Both the position numbers and the translations under genes were made by a program. From Bordetella parapertussis (GTDB lineage Bacteria > Pseudomonadota > Gammaproteobacteria > Burkholderiales > Burkholderiaceae_C), in assembly GCA_945861305.1 (NCBI GenBank), contig CAMATW010000006.1, positions 1 through 64,000 of the forward strand: a stretch of 64,000 nucleotides of DNA, read 5' to 3'. The first letter of the stretch is position 1. Each line of letters starts with the position of its first letter. Positions 56,176-64,000 of this stretch are shown here, piece after piece. A model generated the notes under the pieces. The model worked only from the letters and a program-made list of their open reading frames with translations, did not search any database and was not told where the DNA came from.

Positions 56176-57221
56176 ACAACCACCGGTTCAGGTTCAAGTC
56201 GAATGCCAAAACGCTCGTACACACTGGTTTGAATGGCCTGCGCCAAAGTCACCACCTCGCCGCCCGTGCAGGGTTGGGTCACGCCACCCTTGTTGACAAT
56301 CACCAAAGCTTGTTTTTCATAGACCGCTGCATTGCCCACCGATTTGCCGCGCCAACCGCAAGCGTCTATCAACCAAGCAGCTGCCAATTTGAACCGACCG
56401 TCGGCCAGTTGGTAGTGCACCAAGCGCGGTTCACGGGCGATGATGTCTTGGCATTGCTCTGCGGAGACGGTGGGATTTTTGAAAAAACTGCCTGCATTGC
56501 CAATGACTGCAGGGTCGGGCAACTTGAAGCGGCGTATCTCGCACACCCAATCGAACACTTGCTGCGCCGTTGGCAGGGCAATGCCTTTTTGGACCTGCTT
56601 TTTTTCTAAGTCTGCATAGCTGATCTCGGGTTTCCATTTTTTTGGCAAACGAAACCGCACTTGGGTGATGAGCGCTCGGCCCAACAAACCCATATCTCGG
56701 CTGTCGCTGGCGGCGTGTTTGAACACGGAGTCTCGGTAGCCAAAAGCGCACTGTGCTGCATCGAGGGTGAAGTGTTGACCCGTGAGCAAATCGACCGCAT
56801 CCAAAGACTCGAAGCGGTCTTGCAACTCCACGCCATAGGCGCCAATGTTTTGCACTGGTGACGCACCCACCAAGCCAGGGATCAGGGCCAAATTTTCCAA
56901 GCCAGGCCAGCCTTGCGCTAAGGTCCAGGCCACAAACTCGTGCCAGTCTTCGCCTGCGGCGGCTTGAATGACCCAGGCTTTGTCATCCTCGGCTACGAGT
57001 TGACGGCCCTGAAGTTCGACCTTGATGACCAAGCGCTTGATGTCGCCCGTGATGACGATGTTGCTGCCGCCACCCAAGACGAAATGCGGCTCTAGGCGCA
57101 AGGGATCGGTCAACAAGGTTTGGACGTCATCCATGGTACGAAGGCGCAGCAAGCGCTCGGCGCGGGCGGCGATGCTAAAGCTGTTGTGCTGCTGCAGGGG
57201 GACGTTGGTCTCGATAATCAT
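56172..57221 (-). CDS. murB: UDP-N-acetylenolpyruvoylglucosamine reductase
   Basis: 349 residues, a type I MurB. FAD-domain motifs are visible (NSFSIAARAERLLRLRTMDD, LGGGSNIVI, IPGLVGASPVQNIGAYGVEL). The catalytic Ser motif is NAGSFFKNP, and the C-terminal catalytic Glu region is LEPEPVVV-like. It reduces the enolpyruvyl group to make UDP-MurNAc for peptidoglycan with NADPH. GACAAT ends 6 nt before the ATG on the minus strand, within a small palindrome shared with the divergent yajQ gene. No ribosome-binding site is seen. Confidence 0.95.
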   Translation of the reverse strand: MIIETNVPLQQHNSFSIAARAERLLRLRTMDDVQTLLTDPLRLEPHFVLGGGSNIVITGDIKRLVIKVELQGRQLVAEDDKAWVIQAAAGEDWHEFVAWTLAQGWPGLENLALIPGLVGASPVQNIGAYGVELQDRFESLDAVDLLTGQHFTLDAAQCAFGYRDSVFKHAASDSRDMGLLGRALITQVRFRLPKKWKPEISYADLEKKQVQKGIALPTAQQVFDWVCEIRRFKLPDPAVIGNAGSFFKNPTVSAEQCQDIIAREPRLVHYQLADGRFKLAAAWLIDACGWRGKSVGNAAVYEKQALVIVNKGGVTQPCTGGEVVTLAQAIQTSVYERFGIRLEPEPVVV

Positions 57222-57237
57222 GTGAGAATTGTCTCAC
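57222..57237. promoter_or_regulatory. Palindromic promoter element between murB and yajQ
   Basis: GTGAGA-ATTG-TCTCAC is a perfect 6-bp inverted repeat whose left edge touches the murB start codon. The minus-strand -10-like GACAAT (57228-57233) ends 6 nt before the murB ATG. It is a candidate regulator site or a leaderless promoter. Confidence 0.45.
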
Positions 57238-57260
57238 CCTGAACTTCTGAAGTACCAACC

Positions 57261-57746
57261 ATGCCCTCTTTTGATACTGTTTGCGAAGCCGACCTGGTTG
57301 AAGTGAAAAATGCCGTCGATAACACCGCCAAGGAAATCGGCACCCGTTTCGATTTCAAAGGCACCTCGGCGGCCATTGAACTGAAAGACAAAGACATCAC
57401 CCTGATCGGTGACAGCGACTTTCAGTTGCAGCAAATTGATGACATCTTGCGCAACAAACTCGCCAAACGCAATGTAGATGTGCGCTTCCTCGACAAAGGC
57501 GACGTGCAAAAAATGGGCGGCGACAAGGTCAAGCAAGTCGTGAAAGTGCGCAACGGCATTGCCAGCGAAGACGCCAAAAAAATTCAGCGCATCATCAAAG
57601 ACAGCAAGCTAAAAGTTCAGGCCGCTATCCAAGGCGAATCGGTGCGAGTAACTGGCGCCAAGCGTGACGACTTGCAAGCTGCTATGGCCTCTATTCGCAA
57701 AGAAATGCCCGACCTGCCGCTCAGCTTCGACAACTTCCGCGATTAA
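57261..57746 (+). CDS. YajQ family nucleotide-binding protein
   Basis: 161 residues of full family length, with the typical N-terminus ([34 protein letters not shown]). Two ferredoxin-like halves end in [24 protein letters not shown]. YajQ-like proteins have been reported to bind cyclic di-GMP and, in some bacteria, to act with a LysR-type regulator. Whether that applies here is not shown. It is divergent from murB (39 bp) and overlaps the facing plsY end by 4 bp. Confidence 0.93.
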   Translation: MPSFDTVCEADLVEVKNAVDNTAKEIGTRFDFKGTSAAIELKDKDITLIGDSDFQLQQIDDILRNKLAKRNVDVRFLDKGDVQKMGGDKVKQVVKVRNGIASEDAKKIQRIIKDSKLKVQAAIQGESVRVTGAKRDDLQAAMASIRKEMPDLPLSFDNFRD

Positions 57747-58408
57747 TTGGGATCTGACCCCGATTCCGATTTTTTGCCACCGATACGGCTTTCCTCGCCA
57801 CGCATGAGCTTGCCAATATTGGCTTGGTGACGCCAGATCAGCACCGCACTCATCACCGCCACAGCAAGTAAAACACGGTTGTCAATATACCAAGCGACGC
57901 GTTGACCTAAAAAATAATATGCGGGTGCAAACAAGGCACTGGCCAAGGCCGCTAATGACGAATAGCGGGAAAAATACGCCACGATCAGCCACGTGGCCAA
58001 GGTCGCCAGGCCGAGCAAAGGGTTGATGCCCATCAACACCCCAGCCGCAGTGGCCACACCTTTGCCGCCTTGAAAACGGAAAAACACCGGCCAGACATGG
58101 CCCACAAAGGCCGCCAAAGCGACCATGGCCACGGTCCCCTCGCCTAAGCCATAAGCCGCGCCTTCGTGCACCACCGCCCAGACAGGCAACCAGCCCTTCG
58201 CAGCGTCGAGCAACAAGGTCAAGACCGCAGCCAGTTTGTTGCCAGAGCGCAGCACATTGGTAGCCCCTGGGTTGTTGCTGCCATAAGAGCGGGGGTCGGC
58301 CAATCCCATGAAGCGACTGACCACCACGGCAAACGAGACCGAGCCGATCAGGTAAGCCGCCCCAGTAGCCGCCAAGGGATAAAGCGTTACGAGATCAAAG
58401 TCGAGCAT
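57743..58408 (-). CDS. plsY: Glycerol-3-phosphate acyltransferase PlsY
   Basis: 221 residues with about five membrane helices. The conserved motif 1 is [12 protein letters not shown] near residue 42. Motif 2 is [15 protein letters not shown], the acylphosphate-binding loop. Motif 3 is in the later helices. PlsY transfers an acyl group from acyl-phosphate (made by PlsX) to glycerol 3-phosphate, the first step of phospholipid synthesis. The start ATG 58408 ([11 protein letters not shown]) is taken; it lies 1 bp after the aldo-keto reductase stop. Upstream frame extension is that gene's shadow. Confidence 0.94.
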   Translation of the reverse strand: MLDFDLVTLYPLAATGAAYLIGSVSFAVVVSRFMGLADPRSYGSNNPGATNVLRSGNKLAAVLTLLLDAAKGWLPVWAVVHEGAAYGLGEGTVAMVALAAFVGHVWPVFFRFQGGKGVATAAGVLMGINPLLGLATLATWLIVAYFSRYSSLAALASALFAPAYYFLGQRVAWYIDNRVLLAVAVMSAVLIWRHQANIGKLMRGEESRIGGKKSESGSDPN

Positions 58409-58409
58409 G

Positions 58410-59486
58410 TCAGAACGCCAAGTCGCGCATTTCCCAGCGAATGGCGTCCATGGCACTCAACACATCGGGCGACAAGGTGGTACCCCAGGCATCCAAGTCT
58501 TCATCAAGTTGGGCAACCGAGGTCACCCCAATGATGGTGCTGGCCACGCGCCACTGGGTGTAGCAAAACGCCAGCGCCATTTGCGTGGGGGTCATGCCGT
58601 GGTCACGTGCGAGTTGGTTGTAGCGCTTGGCCGACGCCAAAGCTTCGGGACGCGACCAGCGCTGCTTGCGCACGCTTTCATACTTGGTGATGCGCCCTTC
58701 CTGGGGCGCACCCTCGCCAAGAAAGCCAGACACATCGTATTTCCCCGTGAGCAAGCCAAAACCCAGCGGAGAGTAAGCCAACAAGGACACGTCCAAGCGG
58801 TGCATGGTTTCGTCCAAGCCGTTTTCCAAAAAGCGGTTCACCAAGCAATAGGCGTTTTGCACGCTGACGATACGCGGCAGATTGTGTTGCTCGGCCAAGC
58901 GCACAAACTCATGAACACCATAGGACGTTTCGTTGGACAAGCCGATGTAGCGCACCTTGCCTTGCTTGATCAGTTTGGCCAAGGTCTCTAGCTGTACATG
59001 AATGGAGGTGGAGGTGTTTTCCTTGGCGGGGTCGTAATACAAGCCGCCAAACATGGGCACATGGCGCTCGGGCCAATGGATTTGGTAGAGGTCAATCACA
59101 TCGGTTTGCAAACGTTTCAAACTGGCTTCACACGAGGCCACGATGTCTGCCGCCGTCATGCCCTCGCCAGAACGAACCCACGGCATAGCTCGTGAAGGCC
59201 CCGCCGCCTTAGAGGCCAACACCATTTTTTGGCGCATACCGGGGCGCTTGGCCAACCAGTTGCCCATATAGGTTTCGGTCTTGCCGAAAGACTCTGAAGT
59301 GGGTGGAACGGCGTAAATTTCGGCGGTGTCAAAGAAGTTCACGCCCCGCGCTATGCTGTGGTCCATGATGGTGTGGCTGGTGGCTTCGTCCACCTGCTGG
59401 CCGAAAGTCATGGTGCCCAAGCAGATGGGGGTGACATGCAAATCGCTTTGACCCAAGCGAACAGGGGTGAGGTCAAGTGTGTTCAT
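58410..59486 (-). CDS. Aldo/keto reductase, Tas-like
   Basis: 358 residues. The beta/alpha-barrel AKR set is visible: [12 protein letters not shown] with Asp and Tyr, [11 protein letters not shown] with Lys, and [11 protein letters not shown] with His. NADPH-binding blocks follow toward the C-terminus ([30 protein letters not shown]). The sequence closely resembles E. coli Tas in layout. It reduces carbonyls; the physiological substrate is unknown. The start ATG 59486 is chosen, with TAAACT 7 nt upstream; the frame continues far upstream as a shadow of the divergent SDR gene. plsY follows 1 bp downstream. Confidence 0.92.
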   Translation of the reverse strand: MNTLDLTPVRLGQSDLHVTPICLGTMTFGQQVDEATSHTIMDHSIARGVNFFDTAEIYAVPPTSESFGKTETYMGNWLAKRPGMRQKMVLASKAAGPSRAMPWVRSGEGMTAADIVASCEASLKRLQTDVIDLYQIHWPERHVPMFGGLYYDPAKENTSTSIHVQLETLAKLIKQGKVRYIGLSNETSYGVHEFVRLAEQHNLPRIVSVQNAYCLVNRFLENGLDETMHRLDVSLLAYSPLGFGLLTGKYDVSGFLGEGAPQEGRITKYESVRKQRWSRPEALASAKRYNQLARDHGMTPTQMALAFCYTQWRVASTIIGVTSVAQLDEDLDAWGTTLSPDVLSAMDAIRWEMRDLAF

Positions 59487-59493
59487 AGAGCGG

Positions 59494-59499
59494 AGTTTA
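59494..59499 (-). promoter_or_regulatory. -10-like box directly upstream of the aldo/keto reductase gene
   Basis: TAAACT on the minus strand ends 7 nt before the ATG, without a Shine-Dalgarno sequence. It is a weaker member of the start-proximal -10 set. Confidence 0.3.
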
Positions 59500-59549
59500 C
59501 GTGGGGTGGGGATGCGACAAATGCGACAGCTTAATGGAAGTGTTTGGCC

Positions 59550-59555
59550 GAGAAT
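59550..59555 (+). promoter_or_regulatory. -10-like box directly upstream of the SDR gene at 59562
   Basis: GAGAAT ends 6 nt before the ATG. The intervening GGGGCT could be read as a poor ribosome-binding site only 2-3 nt from the start, which is too close to work well. Confidence 0.3.
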
Positions 59556-59561
59556 GGGGCT

Positions 59562-60332
59562 ATGAATACAAGCATCCCCACCACAACACCAACTGCCATC
59601 GTCACAGGCGCCGCTCGCGGCATCGGTTTGGCCACCACACAACTTTTTTTGACCAAGGGCTACCAAGTGGCCATGGTTGACCGAGACACCGAAGAACTGC
59701 ATCGCGCCGCCAAGGAGTTGCAAAAGGTGCTGCCCGTGGACTGTGATGTGTCTGACGAAACCCAAGTTGCCGCCATGGTGCAAACCGTGTTGGCGTGGTC
59801 GGGGGGTATCGATGCCTTGGTCAACAACGCGGGGGTCGCCGACTTCGGTCCGATTGAAGAAACCACCTTTGCCCGTTGGCAAACCGTGATGCGCACCAAC
59901 TTGGATGGCGTGTTTTTGTGCTCACAAGCTGTCATCCCTGCACTTCGCCAAAGCCGTGGTGCCATCGTCAATATTGGTTCTATCTCGGGTCTGCGGGCCT
60001 CGACCCTGCGCGTGGCCTACGGCACGTCCAAAGCGGCGGTCATACACATGACCAAACAGCAGGCGGTGGAGTTGGGTGAATATGGCATTCGGGTCAACTG
60101 TGTGTCACCCGGTCCAGTGAAAACCAAGCTGTCCATGGCGGTGCACAGCCCCGAAATCATCAGCGCTTACCACGATGCCATCCCACTCAACCGCTATGGC
60201 AGCGAAGCGGAAATTGGCCGCGTGATCGTGTTTTTGGCGTCCGAAGAAGCCAGTTACCTCACCGGCCAAGTGGTGGCGGTGGACGGCGGCTTTGAGGCTA
60301 CAGGGGTGGGCTTGCCCGCGCTCAGGGTCTGA
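59562..60332 (+). CDS. SDR family oxidoreductase (3-oxoacyl-ACP reductase-like)
   Basis: 256 residues. Cofactor motif TGAARGIG (near 15-22), NNAG (about 88), catalytic Ser in NIGSISG, YGTSK (Tyr and Lys), and the C-terminal SYLTGQVVAVDGGFEATG typical of FabG-like SDRs. NAD(P)-dependent alcohol/ketone interconversion is expected; substrate unknown. The start ATG 59562 is chosen over an earlier in-frame TTG. The 3' end overlaps the facing acyl-CoA synthetase gene by 11 bp. Confidence 0.91.
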   Translation: MNTSIPTTTPTAIVTGAARGIGLATTQLFLTKGYQVAMVDRDTEELHRAAKELQKVLPVDCDVSDETQVAAMVQTVLAWSGGIDALVNNAGVADFGPIEETTFARWQTVMRTNLDGVFLCSQAVIPALRQSRGAIVNIGSISGLRASTLRVAYGTSKAAVIHMTKQQAVELGEYGIRVNCVSPGPVKTKLSMAVHSPEIISAYHDAIPLNRYGSEAEIGRVIVFLASEEASYLTGQVVAVDGGFEATGVGLPALRV

Positions 60333-62061
60333 GCTGTTTAGCCCGCTCTTCTTCCCTCAACCTGAGCACCCGCCTTTGCACCTTGCCCGTGGTGGTCATG
60401 GGCAAAGCGTCGATGAATTCAATCTCTTTGGGGTATTCATAGGGTGCCAGCAGGCCGCGCACATGCTGTTGCAGTGCTTGCACCAAATCGTCTGAGGCGC
60501 TAAAGCCCGAAGACAACACCACATAAGCCTTCACCAAGTTGCCGCGCTCTGCGTCAGGTTTGGGTACTACGGCGGCGTTGGCCACGCTAGGGTGCTTGAC
60601 CAAGCAATTTTCAATCTCGCTTGGCCCTATGCGGTAGCCCGCCGCCTTGAACACATCGTCGGCGCGGCCTTGATACCAAAGATAGCCGTCGGCGTCGCGG
60701 GTAGCGAGGTCACCGGTGCGGCACCAGTCACCTGTGAATTTGTTGATCGTGGCCTCAGGCTGGTTCCAGTAACCCAAAAAGAAAATCGGGTCGGGGTCGC
60801 CGTGCTGGTCCAATCGGTGCAAGGCCACGTCGCCTGGCACACCCACAGCGCACTCCTTGCCTTCCTCATCGATCACCGCCACACGATGCCCTGGGTAGGC
60901 GCGGCCCATGCTGCCCGCCCGTGCAGGCCAGCCTACGCCTTCAACAGTGTCGCCATTCATGGCGCAGTTGCCGACGATGTAATTGATCTCAGTCTGACCA
61001 AACATCTCGTTCACCGTCACACCCAATTCTTGCTGGCAATAGCCAAAAACCGCGTCGCCCACCGCTTCTCCCGCACTCATTATGGCCTGTAAGTCCAATT
61101 GAAACTGAGTCGCGGGGTACGGATAGGCCTTCATCATGGCTTTCAAGGCCGTGGGAAACAAAAACGTGTGGGTCACGCGGTGTTGCTGCATCAGACCAAA
61201 CGCCAAATCCGCCGAAAAACGCCCCGACCAAGCCACGATGGGCCTGCCGAAATACAGGCTGGGCAGCAAGGCGTCCATCAGGCCGCCGGTCCACGTCCAG
61301 TCTGCCGGCGACCACATCACCGCGTGGCTGCCCGAGGGCAGTTCACCGCTTTGCACAGGCTTGCCAGTCGGCGCAAATCCAAACCAGTTTTGGCTGCAAA
61401 CAAAACCGGTCAAATTACCAATCATGGCTTGGTGCGGTATCAAAGCGCCCTTGGGTGGACCGGTGGTGCCGCTGGTGTAAATCAAGACGGCCGGGTCGCG
61501 GGCCAAGGTGTCTGCCATGTGCCAGTCTTCGGTTTCACTTTGAGAAAGCGCATCGAAAGCCACATCACCGCTGCCTGAGTCCACGCCGATGCAGCAGCGC
61601 AGCGCGGGGCAAGCACTTTTCAAATCAGCCACTGTCTGCGACGACACTGCGTCGACCACCGCCAGCACCGCGCCCGAATCTTGCAATCGGTATTGCAGCG
61701 CCTCTGGGCCAAACAGTTGCGACAAAGGCATGACCACCGCACCCATTTGCCAAATCGCCGTGTACGCCACCACGGTCTCGAAGCGCTGAGGCAGCACCAC
61801 TGCCACGCGGTCACCCGCTTGAACACCTTGGGCTGCCAGTACATGGCTTAAGGCATCGGCAGCGGCTTGTACTTGGGCAAAACTGTGGTGCACAGAGGGT
61901 GCATCCAAACGATGGCTGATGACGGCCAGCCTAAGCGCGGTATGTGATTTTCTAGCCCAGCGCCTGACGCACACCTCAGCGATGTTGAAAGACGCAGGCA
62001 CATGCCAGCGAAATTGCGCCAGCATTTGCGCGTGGTTGTCCGAAGGGAGACGGGTGGTCAT
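60322..62061 (-). CDS. AMP-dependent acyl-CoA synthetase (medium-chain type)
   Basis: 579 residues, ANL superfamily. AMP-binding core AVLIYTSGTTGPPKGALIPH, NEMFGQTE, GDWCRTGDLATRDADGYLWYQGRADDVFKAAGYRIGPSEIE, and the catalytic Lys end MTTTGKVQRRVLR. The pattern (WSPADWTWTGGLMDALLPSLYFG) resembles acetyl-/medium-chain acyl-CoA synthetases acting on branched, aromatic or medium-chain acids. Start ATG 62061 has AAGGA about 9 nt upstream. It is divergent from the alpha/beta hydrolase gene with about 25 bp between starts. Confidence 0.9.
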   Translation of the reverse strand: MTTRLPSDNHAQMLAQFRWHVPASFNIAEVCVRRWARKSHTALRLAVISHRLDAPSVHHSFAQVQAAADALSHVLAAQGVQAGDRVAVVLPQRFETVVAYTAIWQMGAVVMPLSQLFGPEALQYRLQDSGAVLAVVDAVSSQTVADLKSACPALRCCIGVDSGSGDVAFDALSQSETEDWHMADTLARDPAVLIYTSGTTGPPKGALIPHQAMIGNLTGFVCSQNWFGFAPTGKPVQSGELPSGSHAVMWSPADWTWTGGLMDALLPSLYFGRPIVAWSGRFSADLAFGLMQQHRVTHTFLFPTALKAMMKAYPYPATQFQLDLQAIMSAGEAVGDAVFGYCQQELGVTVNEMFGQTEINYIVGNCAMNGDTVEGVGWPARAGSMGRAYPGHRVAVIDEEGKECAVGVPGDVALHRLDQHGDPDPIFFLGYWNQPEATINKFTGDWCRTGDLATRDADGYLWYQGRADDVFKAAGYRIGPSEIENCLVKHPSVANAAVVPKPDAERGNLVKAYVVLSSGFSASDDLVQALQQHVRGLLAPYEYPKEIEFIDALPMTTTGKVQRRVLRLREEERAKQLRP

Positions 62062-62073
62062 GCAAGACGTCCT

Positions 62074-62079
62074 TATGAT
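62074..62079 (+). promoter_or_regulatory. -10 box directly upstream of the alpha/beta hydrolase gene
   Basis: TATGAT ends 7 nt before the ATG at 62087 and supports that start over the earlier in-frame ATGs (62060, 62075). The same 31-bp region also holds a minus-strand TACATT (62086-62091) for the divergent synthetase gene. Confidence 0.4.
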
Positions 62080-62086
62080 CTGCACA

Positions 62087-62995
62087 ATGTACCAAGTCCA
62101 ACGCCCCTCGCGCAGCAGTTTCGTGCCGCTGCGCCACCTGAACTACCACGTCCGTGAATGGGGTACGCCCCGCCCCCAGCAACTGCCACTCTTCATGGTG
62201 CATGGTTGGATGGATGTCAGCGCCTCGTTTCAATTCGTCATCGACGCGCTTGAACAAGACCGTCACATCATTGCGCCCGACTGGCGCGGCTTTGGCCTGA
62301 CCCAACCCGGCGAGGTCGACAACTTTTGGTTCCCCGACTACTTGGCGGATCTTGACGCCTTGATCGACCACTTTCAACCCGAGGGTCCGATCGACCTCTT
62401 GGGCCACAGCATGGGCGGCAATGTGGTCATGCAATACGCAGGCATTCGACCCACCCGTGTTCGCCGCCTTATCAATTTGGAGGGCTTTGGTTTAGCCGCC
62501 ACCAAGCCAGAGCAAGCCCCAACCCGCTACGCCCAGTGGATGGACGAGATGAAGGCCTTGCGCCAAGGTGAAAAGGCCTTGCGAAGCTACCCCAGCGCAA
62601 GTGCTGTGGCGCAACGTCTGATGAAAACCAACCCGCGTTTGCAGTCAGACAAAGCCGAGTGGTTGGCACAACACTGGGCGCAAGCCAACCCCCAAGGCGA
62701 ATGGGAAATTTTGGGCCACGCCGCCCACAAAGTGACCAATGCCCATTTGTTTCGGGTGGAAGAAATTTTGGCGATGTACCAGCGCATCACCGCACCTGTG
62801 CTGAACGTGGAAGCCAGCGACAACAGCATGGACCAATGGTGGAAGGGCCGCTACACCTTGGCCGAGTACCACGAGCGCTTGAAGTCGGTGAAGGATGTTC
62901 ACAGTGTTGTCATTGCGGATGCTGGCCACATGATGCACCACGACCGTCCCCTTGAATTGGCGCAACACATCGAGGCGTTTTTGAACCAGCCATGA
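62087..62995 (+). CDS. Alpha/beta hydrolase
   Basis: 302 residues. Fold landmarks: FMVHGWMDVSASF (oxyanion region), DWRGFGLTQPGE, and the nucleophile elbow LLGHSMGGN with Ser. A likely acid Asp lies in the NVEASDNSMDQW region, and the catalytic His is in IADAGHMMHHDRP. Hydrolysis of an ester, epoxide or thioester is expected; no substrate can be named. The start is uncertain (62060, 62075 or 62087); the last is favoured by the TATGAT box 7 nt upstream. It overlaps the next gene by 4 bp. Confidence 0.87.
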   Translation: MYQVQRPSRSSFVPLRHLNYHVREWGTPRPQQLPLFMVHGWMDVSASFQFVIDALEQDRHIIAPDWRGFGLTQPGEVDNFWFPDYLADLDALIDHFQPEGPIDLLGHSMGGNVVMQYAGIRPTRVRRLINLEGFGLAATKPEQAPTRYAQWMDEMKALRQGEKALRSYPSASAVAQRLMKTNPRLQSDKAEWLAQHWAQANPQGEWEILGHAAHKVTNAHLFRVEEILAMYQRITAPVLNVEASDNSMDQWWKGRYTLAEYHERLKSVKDVHSVVIADAGHMMHHDRPLELAQHIEAFLNQP

Positions 62996-64000
62996 CCCAA
63001 GTCGAGGTGCTGATCATCGGCGCGGGGGCCGCTGGGCTGTTTTGCGCAGGGGTGGCAGCACAACAGGGCTTGCAGGTGCTTCTGATAGACCACAGCGAAA
63101 AGGTCGCTGAAAAAATCCGTATTTCTGGGGGCGGGCGCAGCAACTTCACCAACAGCGATATCGACCCACGCTCGCCGCACAAACATTTTTTGGGCGAGAA
63201 CTCGCAGTTCGCCCGCAGCGCTTTAAGCCGCTACACCGCTGCTGACTTTGTGGCCTTGGTGCAAAAACACGGCATCGCTTTCCACGAAAAACACAAGGGG
63301 CAGCTGTTTTGCGACCGCAGCGCCCAAGACCTGATCGACATGCTGCTGCGCGAATGCGAGGCTGGCGCGATGGGCGGTGCGGTCACCCGCTGGCAACCCT
63401 GCAGTTTGCTTGAGCTTCAATTCAGCGATGCGTCACCCTACCCCTACACCGCGCGAACCAGCCAAGGCGAGGTGCAAGCCAAATCGGTGGTGGTGGCTTC
63501 GGGCGGTCTCTCGATTCCAAAAATTGGCGCCACCGACCTCGGCTACCGCCTTGCCAAGCAATTTGGCTTGAAGGTGGTCACGCCCCGCCCCGCATTGGTG
63601 CCGCTCACCTTCAACCCCGCCGATTGGCAACCTTTTGCGGCCTTGGCGGGTTTGTCCTTGCCGGTGGACATCAGTACGGGCGCGGGCAAACTGCGCACGG
63701 TTTTCGAGGAAGATTTGCTCTTCACCCACCGTGGCTTGTCGGGTCCGGCGGTGCTGCAAATCTCCAGCTACTGGCAAGCTGGCAGCCCCATTGAGCTGAA
63801 TTTAGCCCCCCAAACCGACCTTGCTACAGTTTTGCTGCAAGCCAAGCAGTCTTCCAAAAAACAGCTCGCCAATGCGCTGGCGGCTTGGCTACCGTCGCGT
63901 TTGGCCGACACTTGGACAGCGCAAAACAGCGCTTGGCAACGCGCCCTGCCCGATACGCCCGACAAAGCTTTGCAGCAATTGGCGGCGGCTTTGGGCCAGT
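62992..64000 (+). CDS. NAD(P)/FAD-dependent oxidoreductase (HI0933/BaiN/RdsA-like), 5' part
   Basis: At least 336 residues are visible and the frame stays open to the window end. N-terminal FAD-binding motif VEVLIIGAGAAGLFCAGVAA, followed by EKIRISGGGRSNFTNSD, a hallmark of the HI0933/YhiN flavoprotein family. Then VVVASGGLSIPKIGATDLGYRLA and LLFTHRGLSGPAVLQISSYW. Family members are reductases of uncertain physiological role; some reduce bile-acid-type double bonds. ATG 62992 overlaps the alpha/beta hydrolase stop (ATGA), so the two are coupled. Truncated only by the window. Confidence 0.9.
   Translation, partial: MTQVEVLIIGAGAAGLFCAGVAAQQGLQVLLIDHSEKVAEKIRISGGGRSNFTNSDIDPRSPHKHFLGENSQFARSALSRYTAADFVALVQKHGIAFHEKHKGQLFCDRSAQDLIDMLLRECEAGAMGGAVTRWQPCSLLELQFSDASPYPYTARTSQGEVQAKSVVVASGGLSIPKIGATDLGYRLAKQFGLKVVTPRPALVPLTFNPADWQPFAALAGLSLPVDISTGAGKLRTVFEEDLLFTHRGLSGPAVLQISSYWQAGSPIELNLAPQTDLATVLLQAKQSSKKQLANALAAWLPSRLADTWTAQNSAWQRALPDTPDKALQQLAAALGQ

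Noticed and set aside
59487..59882. Longer aldo/keto reductase starting at 59882
   Set aside because: The extension is antisense to the divergent SDR gene, which has complete family motifs. The Tas-like N-terminus begins at 59486.

Overview
The window reads as chromosomal DNA of a betaproteobacterium, most likely a Comamonadaceae-type Burkholderiales (Limnohabitans/Rhodoferax/Polaromonas-like). The evidence is the gene neighbourhoods: dnaK-dnaJ; adjacent cphA' and cphA; dapA-bamC; coaBC-dut facing pyrG-kdsA-eno-ftsB; hslO, gamma carbonic anhydrase, DUF455, xerD, murB, yajQ and plsY together. Exported orphan solute-binding proteins also fit. The genus is inferred from protein character and synteny, not from a database search. 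Coding density is very high and no gene-free stretch exceeds about 210 bp. I saw no rRNA, tRNA, CRISPR array, intact insertion sequence or prophage.

Layout. 1-1892: end of dnaK, then dnaJ. 1889-10858: a cyanophycin locus. On the minus strand, cphA', cphA, a small exported protein and a CapA-type exported phosphoesterase overlap one another by 1-4 bp. Divergent from them are an ABC exporter with an extra N-terminal domain and a DUF1854 protein. 10997-14757: a secreted acetamidase/formamidase-like protein, a terminator, then three overlapping genes for exported or membrane proteins ending in a HupE/UreJ-type protein. 14760-22970: an apparent TetR-controlled degradation operon (PhlG-like C-C hydrolase, BBE-type flavin oxidase, GST-like protein, acyl-CoA ligase, MFS carrier, perhaps a nitroreductase). 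Its divergent regulator gene is separated from it by a perfect 11+11 bp palindrome. 22998-31943: orphan TRAP binding protein, comEC, adhesin-E-like protein, RidA, a palindromic repeat element, and an RND pump with its adaptor. 31975-36302: parC and parE. 36403-41963: MFS carrier, a 41-codon gene, SDR, methyltransferase, dapA, bamC and an MBL hydrolase. 41980-45642: acyl-CoA ligase, a 57-residue Ala/Pro lipoprotein, a RoxA-type hydroxylase and an FKBP isomerase. 45647-51972: dut, coaBC, pyrG, kdsA, eno, ftsB and a small unknown. 51955-58408: hslO, gamma carbonic anhydrase, DUF455, xerD, a Bug-type binding protein, murB, yajQ, plsY. 58410-64000: aldo-keto reductase, SDR, acyl-CoA synthetase, alpha/beta hydrolase and the start of a BaiN-type flavoprotein.

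Four observations stand out. (1) The two cyanophycin synthetases have complementary damage: cphA keeps the Mur-ligase P-loop but has lost an N-domain HxxEH motif, while cphA' keeps HxxEH and has lost the P-loop. (2) The TetR/PhlG-like operon has an operator that can be read directly and a hydrolase with all metal-ligand spacings of PhlG, so it looks like a pathway of unknown substrate. (3) At least eleven genes in the window carry a TANNNT-like -10 box ending only 6-8 nt before the ATG with no ribosome-binding site, which predicts widespread leaderless transcripts. (4) Small genes missed by length cut-offs (41 and 57 codons), and a terminator of one operon buried in the coding end of the facing gene.
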